Source: Halanaerobium sp051746665
Lineage (GTDB): Bacteria > Bacillota > Halanaerobiia > Halanaerobiales > Halanaerobiaceae
Assembly (NCBI GenBank): GCA_051746665.1
Contig: JBNJFG010000003.1
Span: 1-64,000 of the forward strand
Direction: 5' to 3'
Length of the DNA: 64,000 nucleotides
This document shows, piece by piece, positions 26,611 to 33,830 of this stretch (within the stretch, counting starts at the first letter, position 1; each line of letters opens with the position of its first letter). The notes under the pieces are model-generated. The model was not told the origin of the DNA. It worked only from the letters and a program-made list of their open reading frames with translations, and did no database searches. Both the position numbers and the translations under genes were made by a program.

Positions 26611-27184
26611 AACAGTGATAACAACAGTTAATAAAAATGGTGAGATTCATTTTTCAGCAGTTGGCGTTGAATTTTTTAAAAGCAGGGCGATATTTAATCT
26701 CTATAAAAAAAGCAGTACTTTTTTAAATTTAAAGATAAAGGATATTGGCATAATTAATATAGTTGATAAAGCCGAATATTTGATAAAAGCTGCTTTAAGT
26801 TCGGAGAAAATAGCCGTTTCCGAAATTATAAAAAATAAATTATATTATTTAAATGACTGCTGCAGTTATTATCACTTTAAAGTACTGGAAATTAAAGATT
26901 GTGGGAAAAAATATAGAGTTGAGGTAAAAATTTTAGAAAAAAAAGAAAATAGAAAATATATCGGTTTTAATAGAGCTAATAATTTACTGCTGGAAGCTGC
27001 AGTTATTGCATCTAGAATTGGTATTACAAAAGATAAAAAGGATTTAATTGATTTCCTAAGCATTAATAAAAGAGTAATTATTAAAACAGGAAATAAAGAC
27101 ACAAAAAAAACATTAGATTTTTTAGAAAATAAATTGGAAAACAATAATTTTAATCACAGGAGTGGTTATCTTGATAGAAATTAA
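26600..27184 (+). CDS. DUF447 family protein
   Basis: A 194-residue protein that opens with MITETVITTVNKNGEIHFSAVGV, the signature start of DUF447, a flavin-reductase-like split-barrel family found in methanogens and in H4MPT-using bacteria. It overlaps both neighbours (11 and about 14 bases). Its role is not established; FMN binding and a step in H4MPT synthesis are plausible from fold and context only. The C-terminal 50 residues are lysine- and asparagine-rich and look less conserved. Confidence 0.75.
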   Translation: MITETVITTVNKNGEIHFSAVGVEFFKSRAIFNLYKKSSTFLNLKIKDIGIINIVDKAEYLIKAALSSEKIAVSEIIKNKLYYLNDCCSYYHFKVLEIKDCGKKYRVEVKILEKKENRKYIGFNRANNLLLEAAVIASRIGITKDKKDLIDFLSINKRVIIKTGNKDTKKTLDFLENKLENNNFNHRSGYLDRN

Positions 27185-28154
27185 AACTCCAGCTAGAATA
27201 CATTTTGGACAGTTAGATCTTAATGGAGCTTTGGGAAGAGTTTATGGAGGAACTGGAGCAGCAATTAAAAATCCGTATACGTTAATCAAATTGGAGAAAA
27301 GTGATAAAATTGAAGTTGAAGGTTTAAAAAAAGAGAAAAATAAAATTATAATCGAAAAATTTTTAGAAAAGCTGAAGCAGAGAAAATTAATAGCTAAAGA
27401 TTATGGGGTCAAAATTAAAATCAAAAAACTTCTGCCTGAACATAATGGGCTTGGTTCAGGGACTCAATTTGGACTGGCAGTAGCTGAAGGAATAAATAGG
27501 CTCTATAATTTAGATTTAGCGCCCAAGGAACTTGCTGAGATAGTAGATCGCAAACACAGCCGTTCGGCAATAGGCTTTGGCGCTTTTTATCAGGGGGGAT
27601 TTATAGTTGATGCTGGCAGGCCAGTTTCAGAAAAAAACAATGATGATTATTTACCACCAATAGTTTATCATAAAACGATACCATCAGATTGGACATTTTT
27701 AATAGTCATTCCATTCGCTCAAAAAGAGAAAATGGCCGGTAAAAAGGAAATAAAAACTTTTAATAATATAGAAAAAATGACAGTTGAAACATGTGCAGAA
27801 AATTCTCATCATTTACTTTTGGGGATGCTGCCTGCTATAGAAGAAAAAAGGATAAAAGAATTCAGCAGCCATCTAAATATTATTGAAGATAATGCTGCAG
27901 ATTATTTTTCTAAAAGCCAGGGAGGAAAATATAGTTCAATCTATTCAGAAAAAATAATTGATTTTATGGTAAAAAAAGGTGTGCTAGCTAGAGGTCAGAG
28001 TTCCTGGGGTCCTGCACTATATGGATTAGTAGAAAATGATCATAAAGCACTTAAAATCAAAGAAGAATTATTAGATAAATTCTCAGATAAAATTGAAAAA
28101 ATTTATTTAACTAAAGCTGCAAATGAAGGTGCTGAAATAAATAATATCGTATAA
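27171..28154 (+). CDS. mptG: beta-ribofuranosylaminobenzene 5'-phosphate synthase
   Basis: RFAP synthase, the first committed step that makes the arylamine part of methanopterin by coupling p-hydroxybenzoate (or p-aminobenzoate) with phosphoribosyl pyrophosphate, releasing CO2. It belongs to the GHMP superfamily: KTPARIHFGQLDLNG at the start, EHNGLGSGTQFGLAVAEG as the phosphate-binding loop, then DRKHSRSAIGFGAFYQGGFIVDAGRP. GTG 27162 overlaps the CAGGAG ribosome site; TTG 27171 is well placed. It overlaps DUF447. Its presence is strong evidence that the cell makes an H4MPT-type cofactor rather than only folate. Confidence 0.92.
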   Translation: MIEIKTPARIHFGQLDLNGALGRVYGGTGAAIKNPYTLIKLEKSDKIEVEGLKKEKNKIIIEKFLEKLKQRKLIAKDYGVKIKIKKLLPEHNGLGSGTQFGLAVAEGINRLYNLDLAPKELAEIVDRKHSRSAIGFGAFYQGGFIVDAGRPVSEKNNDDYLPPIVYHKTIPSDWTFLIVIPFAQKEKMAGKKEIKTFNNIEKMTVETCAENSHHLLLGMLPAIEEKRIKEFSSHLNIIEDNAADYFSKSQGGKYSSIYSEKIIDFMVKKGVLARGQSSWGPALYGLVENDHKALKIKEELLDKFSDKIEKIYLTKAANEGAEINNIV

Positions 28155-28284
28155 ATTCTATACAGTGTATTGAAATTTAACATATTTTATTCAAATTATT
28201 TCAATTATAAAAATATTCACAATATATAATTCTTAATATCCTTGTCATGATAGGCTAAAATAATTTTTAAGAATAAGCTGTTTT

Positions 28285-28300
28285 TGGTATGGTTTATGCA
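28285..28300 (+). promoter_or_regulatory. sigma-54 promoter (-24/-12) upstream of DUF2193
   Basis: TGGTATGGTTTATGCA fits TGGCAC-N5-TTGCA: GG at -24 and GC at -12 with exact spacing. It lies 159 bases before the DUF2193 start, in the only large gap of the cluster (28155-28458). An inverted repeat ATTCTTAA/TTAAGAAT (28229-28236 and 28267-28274) lies just upstream and could be an activator site. The rest of the gap is AT-rich leader with no gene that I can see. Confidence 0.7.
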
Positions 28301-28458
28301 TTCTATATAGGTGGAGATAAAACATATTTAGCAGTTTATAATATATAAAAAGAGGGGGGAGTGAATTCTTAGAGTAGTCGATTTTGGGCATTGCAAAGTT
28401 TGAATTTAGAGAAAATTTTAATAATTAATTATTTTATAATCTAAAAGGAGGATGTTTT

Positions 28459-29946
28459 ATGGCAGCTAATAAAAAAATTGCAAAAAAGATGATTGATGAG
28501 GCAGTAGCAGCTCAAATGGCTGATGTTGGTGTATTTAAAGAAAAAAGAGGTACAAAATTCACAATTAGTGATGCTAAGCCTTATGTAGATGCAGTTAAAA
28601 ACATGAAAGCTATTGAAGGCCAGTCAAAAGAAGTTATAGACCTTCATGTTGAGTCAGTGAAAGCTCATTATGAAATACTTAAAGACTTAACAGATACAAT
28701 TGCTCCAAAAGATGATCCTTTTGTAGAGCATTATCAAACACCTCCAATTCTAGAAATTTTATATGAAGATGATCCAGAATTCCGTAAAGCAGCAGAAAAG
28801 TTTATGGAGCAGATCAAAAAAGATGAAGCTTTAATTGCTAGAGAATCAATGCGTAGATATGGCGGAATGTATGGACCAACTTGTGTAGTTGACTTTGCTT
28901 TTAGTCCTGGCTCAGTTAGTAATGTAGTTAATGAAGTACTTAAGCATACTGATATTGATCAAGACTATAAGAAGACTTTACTTGCAGCTAAATCCTGGGG
29001 AATGAATACTTCTTATGGTATTGGTGGAGCATTTACCGAAGCTGTTGAAGCTGATAAAACAGCAGCAGAAGCGGCAGAGGCTGAAGTGAAAGCCATGCAG
29101 GTACTTTATGATACTCCTGTAGATGCTCAGGTTAAGTTAATGGAAGATGCTGGTATGGATTCATTTGACTGCAGAGAATACATGAAGCGTTATAAAGAAT
29201 GGATGAAGCCATTTGTTCTTGCAGCTAAAGAAGCTGGAGTTCACCCTGGAAATATTGTTGTAGTTCCTGCTTACTGTGTTGGTGACGTTGGACACCATAT
29301 CGCTCAATCAACATTTAATATGCTTAAAGATGATGTTAATATGGAGATTATAGAAGTAGTTTCGCATGTTATGAAAAACACTTTAGAAAGAGGATTAGAT
29401 AAAGGTTATGACAGCCTCTATGATATTTTAAGTGTTGCAACAGGTTCAACAGCTGCAGCAGTTAGTTCAATGTTATGGGATGAAGGATTTACAGCGCCAA
29501 TGATTGTAGATCTATTGACTAAAAGATTCCATAACTATGTTAATTTAAATCCTGGTAGAGGTCAGGCAGCAGAACTGCATAATGTTGACTTTATGGACAT
29601 GATTCATCGTGGTGATAAAATCATTGATGACGAGCCAATTGGTGCTGGCTGTAAAGTTAAGGGTATAGATATTGACTTTAGTCCTATCGAAAATAGTTAT
29701 GTATTACAGAATACACAGGATTATGCTTATCCTGCCTGTGCAATTTCTGTTAAGTTCTCATCCTTAATGCGTCTTGCTGACTTCCCTTGTCTATTAACAA
29801 GTGAGCCAGTTACTGCTACTTTAATGACTAACATTATTGCCTTAGACCCTGGTTCAGTTGTTGCACCAGCACGCTACTGTAAAGATTGTGCAGTATGTAT
29901 GTATGTTAAGAAGCATAAACACTGTAACTGGAAAGATACTGTTTAA
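28459..29946 (+). CDS. DUF2193 family protein, head gene of the C1 enzyme run
   Basis: A 495-residue soluble protein that I recognise as DUF2193, a family best known from methanogenic archaea and, as far as I know, without an assigned reaction. Conserved-looking stretches include ESMRRYGGMYGPTCVVDF, EAGVHPGNIVVVPAYCVGDVGHH, NLNPGRGQAAELHNVDFMDM and a C-terminal cysteine cluster RYCKDCAVCMYVKKHKHC that could bind metal. It has the best ribosome site around (AAAGGAGG) and its own sigma-54 promoter, and precedes mtdB and the fwd genes. That suggests a highly made, regulated enzyme of C1 metabolism. The function is inference only. Confidence 0.75.
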   Translation: MAANKKIAKKMIDEAVAAQMADVGVFKEKRGTKFTISDAKPYVDAVKNMKAIEGQSKEVIDLHVESVKAHYEILKDLTDTIAPKDDPFVEHYQTPPILEILYEDDPEFRKAAEKFMEQIKKDEALIARESMRRYGGMYGPTCVVDFAFSPGSVSNVVNEVLKHTDIDQDYKKTLLAAKSWGMNTSYGIGGAFTEAVEADKTAAEAAEAEVKAMQVLYDTPVDAQVKLMEDAGMDSFDCREYMKRYKEWMKPFVLAAKEAGVHPGNIVVVPAYCVGDVGHHIAQSTFNMLKDDVNMEIIEVVSHVMKNTLERGLDKGYDSLYDILSVATGSTAAAVSSMLWDEGFTAPMIVDLLTKRFHNYVNLNPGRGQAAELHNVDFMDMIHRGDKIIDDEPIGAGCKVKGIDIDFSPIENSYVLQNTQDYAYPACAISVKFSSLMRLADFPCLLTSEPVTATLMTNIIALDPGSVVAPARYCKDCAVCMYVKKHKHCNWKDTV

Positions 29947-29985
29947 TTAGATAAAGATAATAGAAGAATTAAATAAATGTTTGTT

Positions 29986-30012
29986 GAAGACAGTGGAATT
30001 TCCACTGTCTTC
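29986..30012 (+). other. perfect intercistronic palindrome between DUF2193 and mtdB
   Basis: GAAGACAGTGGAA (29986-29998) and its exact reverse complement (30000-30012) flank one T. No T-run follows. It is likely an RNA stem that stabilises the DUF2193 message or limits read-through into mtdB. Confidence 0.7.
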
Positions 30013-30035
30013 ACAAATTATATAGGGGTGGAAAA

Positions 30036-30893
30036 ATGAAAAAATTATTAATTCAGCTGGATACTGATAAGAGAGCCAGCACCTTTGATCAGGTAGTTGC
30101 TTATGATGCTGGAGCGGATAAATTAATAATTCATTCAGGAATTACTAAAGAAGAGGTAGAAGATATCATTTATGGAGCTATTTTTACCCGCTCACCTAAA
30201 AAAATGAAGAATACAGCAGTTTTTGTTGGGGGATCTGATGTTGAAAAAGGTGAGGAAATAATGAAAGCAGTAGAAGAAGTATTTTTTGCTAATTTCAGTG
30301 TTTCTGTACTTTTAGATTCTAATGGATCAAACACTACTGCAGCCGCTTCAGTACTAAAGGTAAAAGAAGAAATTGATTTGGATGGGAGTGAGGTTTTAAT
30401 TTTAGCAGGTACTGGTCCAGTTGGTGTTAGAGCAGCAGCACTTTTTGCAATGGAAGGTGCTTCAGTAACTATAACTTCCCGCAGTCAGGAAAAGGCTAAT
30501 AGAAAAGCTGAAATGATTATGGAAGAATATGCTCTTGAAAACATTAAAGGAGTGGAAGCAAACACTGATGATGATTTTATAAAAGCTATGAAAAATAAAG
30601 AAGTTATTTTATCTGCAGGACCTCCTGGGATTAATTTTATCAGCCGAGATATCTGGGAAAATGAAGATAATATCAAAGTTATGGCTGATATCAATGCAGT
30701 TAGCCCTGCCGGAATAGAAGGAATAGAGCCTAATGCTGATGGTGAAACAATAGATGGAATAAAGATTTTTGGTGCCTTAGGTATTGGTGGCTTGAAAATG
30801 AAACTGCATAAAAAAGCTGTTGCTGAATTATTTAAGAGTAATGATAAAATTTTAAATGCTGTGGAAGTCTATAAATTACATGAAAAACTGTAA
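30036..30893 (+). CDS. mtdB: methylene-tetrahydromethanopterin dehydrogenase
   Basis: NAD(P)-dependent enzyme oxidising methylene-H4MPT to methenyl-H4MPT, or the reverse. The N-terminal part has the pterin-site signature QLDTDKRASTFDQVVAYDAGAD (8-28). The Rossmann part has LAGTGPVGVRAAALFAMEGASVTITSRSQEKA, whose Arg/Ser after the second strand would suit NADP. The length, 285, is normal for MtdB/MtdA. It contrasts with the F420-dependent Mtd of methanogens and so links the cofactor to ordinary nicotinamide metabolism. It follows DUF2193 and overlaps the next gene. Confidence 0.92.
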   Translation: MKKLLIQLDTDKRASTFDQVVAYDAGADKLIIHSGITKEEVEDIIYGAIFTRSPKKMKNTAVFVGGSDVEKGEEIMKAVEEVFFANFSVSVLLDSNGSNTTAAASVLKVKEEIDLDGSEVLILAGTGPVGVRAAALFAMEGASVTITSRSQEKANRKAEMIMEEYALENIKGVEANTDDDFIKAMKNKEVILSAGPPGINFISRDIWENEDNIKVMADINAVSPAGIEGIEPNADGETIDGIKIFGALGIGGLKMKLHKKAVAELFKSNDKILNAVEVYKLHEKL

Positions 30894-32139
30894 AAACAAA
30901 AATTTAATTTTAACATCTTTTTCCAGCAGAGCAGCAGCAGAATGTTTTTCAACTTTTAAAAATCTAAATATATATGCCTTTGATTTTTTTGGAGATCTTG
31001 ATTTAAAAGAAATTGTTGACTATTCATTTTCTTTAAAAGAAAAAAAGCTGGTTTTTAAAACAGAAGAATTATATAAGGCAATAAAAAAATTTTTGGGTCA
31101 AAATAAAAATGAAGATTATTTTTTGATTTATGGTTCTGACTGGGATAATAAACCAGAACTTCTTTATAAATTAGAACAATTTGAAAATCTAAAACTCAGG
31201 GGTAATTCAGCAGCAGTTATTTCTAAATTAAATAAAAAAGAAAACCTGAAAAACTTATTTCAAATAGCTGAAAATTTTGGCTTTAAGACCCCTGAGTTAT
31301 TTTTAAGTCAAAAAAAGATAATTAATTTTCAGAGGCAAGAAAAAGATGATTTTCTGATCAAGCCTTATCATAGTGGTGGTGGATTAGAAATAAAAAGGGT
31401 TGAAAATAAAGGGAAAAATTTTAAAGATATTTTTATTAAGAAAAAAAATAATTTTTATCTGGAAGAATTTATTGAAGGAGAAAATAGGTCCTGTCAATTT
31501 GCCGCTGATGGGGAAAATGCTGAAATAATGGCATTTACAAGAGAATTAAAAGCAGCTGAAGTTAATCCATATTTAAAAAACAGTTTTAAATATGCAGGTA
31601 ACATTTTAATAAAAGAAGAAAAAAAAGAAATAGAAATTATAGAAAAATTTATTAAAAATATTACCAGCAAATATTCACTGCAGGGGATTAATGGTATTGA
31701 TTATATAAAAAATGATCAGGGAATATTTTTTATAGAGCTAAACCCTCGGTTTACGGCAGCAGTAGAACTTTTAATTCCATTTTATCAAAAAGAACTTTTT
31801 AATGTTTATTTACAAAATGAAGTAGCTGCTGATTATTTAAGTAAATATCTACAAAGAGGTTCTGGCTTTTCTGCTAAGGTGATTTATTATGCTGAACAAA
31901 ATCTCAAAATAAAAAATGATCTAAGAGAGGTATTGAAAAAAATAAAAAATAAAAAGGCAGCTAAAGCTTTTAGTGAATCACAGATTCAAATTAAAGATCT
32001 GCCTAAAAAAGGAGAAAATTTCAAAAAAGAAGATCCTGTCTTTACTCTAATTGTTAAAACTAAAAATGAAAATCTCTATTTGGAAATAATAAATTTAATT
32101 TTTTCAGAGTTTAAAAAACATTTTAAAGAACAAAGTTAA
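30880..32139 (+). CDS. ATP-grasp carboligase-like protein (COG2232 type)
   Basis: About 419 residues with an ATP-grasp fold. DFLIKPYHSGGGLEIKRV carries the nucleotide-binding Lys and glycine loop, FYLEEFIEGENRSCQF supplies the adenine-loop pattern, and GIDYIKNDQGIFFIELNPRFTAAVELL holds the metal-binding Glu and Asn. This predicted carboligase family accompanies H4MPT genes in methylotrophs, where its job is not settled. The frame opens at 30856, but ATG 30880, overlapping mtdB by 14 bases, starts the conserved region (MKNCKNKNLILTSFSSRAAAE). It is a candidate for one of the amide-forming steps of MF or H4MPT assembly. Confidence 0.75.
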   Translation: MKNCKNKNLILTSFSSRAAAECFSTFKNLNIYAFDFFGDLDLKEIVDYSFSLKEKKLVFKTEELYKAIKKFLGQNKNEDYFLIYGSDWDNKPELLYKLEQFENLKLRGNSAAVISKLNKKENLKNLFQIAENFGFKTPELFLSQKKIINFQRQEKDDFLIKPYHSGGGLEIKRVENKGKNFKDIFIKKKNNFYLEEFIEGENRSCQFAADGENAEIMAFTRELKAAEVNPYLKNSFKYAGNILIKEEKKEIEIIEKFIKNITSKYSLQGINGIDYIKNDQGIFFIELNPRFTAAVELLIPFYQKELFNVYLQNEVAADYLSKYLQRGSGFSAKVIYYAEQNLKIKNDLREVLKKIKNKKAAKAFSESQIQIKDLPKKGENFKKEDPVFTLIVKTKNENLYLEIINLIFSEFKKHFKEQS

Positions 32140-32193
32140 TTAAAATTGATAAACAGTTTATAAGCAATATCGTTGAGAGGAGGAGGGTTAAAT

Positions 32194-32544
32194 TTGTCTG
32201 ATAATACTTTTATTTTAATAACTGGTAGAACAATAAAGCAGGGAATGGCTTCAGTTTCTGGCAAAAAAAGTGATAATTACAAAAAAGAAACTTCTTATGT
32301 TGAAGTCAGTAAAAATGTACTTGAGCGAATGAATATTGAAGACGGAGAAGCTGTAATTTTAGAAACTAAAGCTGGCAGTATAGAAGTGAACTGTAAGGCA
32401 GCTGATTTAGAAGAAGACATTGTTTTTATGCCCTATGGTCCTACCGCTAATACTTTAATTGGAACTGATACAGGTGGTACCGGAATGCCTGACTCCAAAA
32501 GCAATGTGGTTAAATTAATTAGAAAGGAGGCGCAGACTAATTGA
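32194..32544 (+). CDS. fwdD: formylmethanofuran dehydrogenase subunit D
   Basis: A 116-residue molybdopterin-dinucleotide-binding domain protein (FwdD/FmdD). VEVSKNVLERMNIEDGEAVILETKAGSIEV and FMPYGPTANTLIGTDTGGTGMPDSKSNVVKL match the family's double-psi barrel and its C-terminal loop. In archaea it completes the tungsto- or molybdopterin site with FwdB. TTG 32194 follows a strong AGGAGGAGG site, while the upstream TTG at 32173 lies before it. It overlaps fwdB by 4 bases. The aerobic methylotroph Fhc complex lacks this subunit, so its presence speaks for real dehydrogenase activity. Confidence 0.88.
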   Translation: MSDNTFILITGRTIKQGMASVSGKKSDNYKKETSYVEVSKNVLERMNIEDGEAVILETKAGSIEVNCKAADLEEDIVFMPYGPTANTLIGTDTGGTGMPDSKSNVVKLIRKEAQTN

Positions 32545-33830
32545 CAGAATTAAAAAGTTTTAAGAATATAACCTGTACTTTTTGTGGCGCACTCTGTGAT
32601 AATATTGAAGTTAAAGTAAAAGATAACAAAATAGAAGAATTAAAAAATGCCTGTGCAATCTCTAGGAAAAAATATGAGCATGCTTTAAAAGATAGAACAG
32701 TACCGATGATTGACGGCCAAGAATGTACTTATCAAGAGGTTATAGAGAAAGCAGCTGAAATTCTAAAAAATAGTAAAAATCCATTAATTTATGGTTTGAG
32801 CAGTACTACAGCTGAGGCTCAAAAAAATGCAGTTAAGCTGGCCGAATTAACAGGGGCAAATATTGATAGTACTTCTTCAGTCTGTCACGGACCAGGTACT
32901 ATGGCTAAACAGCTGGTAGGAATGGTAACAGCAACTTTGGGAGAGGTAAAAAACAGATCTGATTTAATGGTTTTTTGGGGAGCAAACCCAGTTGAAGCAC
33001 ACCCCAACCATTCTAAAAGATATACTATGCTTTCAGAAGGGCTTTTTAAAAAGAGCCGTTCTGATCGAGAAGTAATTGTATTTGATGTTCGTAAAACTCC
33101 AACTGCCAAAATGGCTGATCAATTTGTTAGAGTTGAACCCGGTAAAGATTTCGAATTATTAATGGCTTTAAGGATGATGATTAAAGGAGAAAAACCAGCA
33201 AGCAAAAATGGTAAAATAGCTGGTTTAAAGATAGAAGAAATAGGAGCTATTGCAGAAAAATTAAAAAATGCTAATTATGGAAGTATATTTTATGGTATGG
33301 GTTTAACAATGACCGGAGCTAAATACATGAATACCTGGGCAGCAATGAGTTTGATTAGAGATTTAAATAATGATCAGCAGCGAAGATTTGTAATGATGCC
33401 GATGCGTGGCCACGGTAATGTAGCTGGTAGTGAAATAACTATGGCCTGGCAGACTGGTTATCCTTTTGCAGTTAATTTCAGCAAAGCATATCCGCGCTAT
33501 AATCCAGGCGAATATACAGCAGTTGATTTACTGGCAAATAAAGAAGTAGATGCGGCCTTTATTATTGCTTCAGATCCGGTTGGTAACTTACCTAAAAAAG
33601 CAGCTGCACATTTAAAAGATATACCAACAATTATTCTGGATCCTCACTGGAACTTCACAAGTGATTTTGCAGATGTTGTGATACCCTCTGCTTTAAAAGG
33701 AATTACTGCTTCCGGCACAGTTTATAGAATGGATCATGTTCCACTCCATTTAAGAGCTTTTCTTGAAGATGAATGGCCTAATGATGAAAAAGCAGTGGCT
33801 GAAATAGGGGAGCTGATTGAAAATGCTTAG
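32541..33830 (+). CDS. fwdB: formylmethanofuran dehydrogenase catalytic subunit B
   Basis: A 429-residue molybdopterin oxidoreductase subunit that would interconvert CO2 and formate before transfer to methanofuran. The N-terminal iron-sulfur motif is complete: C12-x2-C15-x3-C19-x18-C38. STSSVCHGPGTMAKQ carries Cys115, equivalent to the cysteine that binds W/Mo in archaeal FwdB. In methylotroph FhcB these residues are lost, as I recall. DRATDQFVRVEPG-like and ASDPVGNLPKKAAAHL regions fit cofactor binding. The start is TTG 32541 after AAAGGAGG. It forms a tight overlapping series with fwdD and fwdA. Confidence 0.9.
   Translation: MTELKSFKNITCTFCGALCDNIEVKVKDNKIEELKNACAISRKKYEHALKDRTVPMIDGQECTYQEVIEKAAEILKNSKNPLIYGLSSTTAEAQKNAVKLAELTGANIDSTSSVCHGPGTMAKQLVGMVTATLGEVKNRSDLMVFWGANPVEAHPNHSKRYTMLSEGLFKKSRSDREVIVFDVRKTPTAKMADQFVRVEPGKDFELLMALRMMIKGEKPASKNGKIAGLKIEEIGAIAEKLKNANYGSIFYGMGLTMTGAKYMNTWAAMSLIRDLNNDQQRRFVMMPMRGHGNVAGSEITMAWQTGYPFAVNFSKAYPRYNPGEYTAVDLLANKEVDAAFIIASDPVGNLPKKAAAHLKDIPTIILDPHWNFTSDFADVVIPSALKGITASGTVYRMDHVPLHLRAFLEDEWPNDEKAVAEIGELIENA

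Noticed and set aside
28381..28402. Second sigma-54-like site (TTGGGCATTGCA)
   Set aside because: GG and GC are only about six bases apart, far too close for a -24/-12 element.
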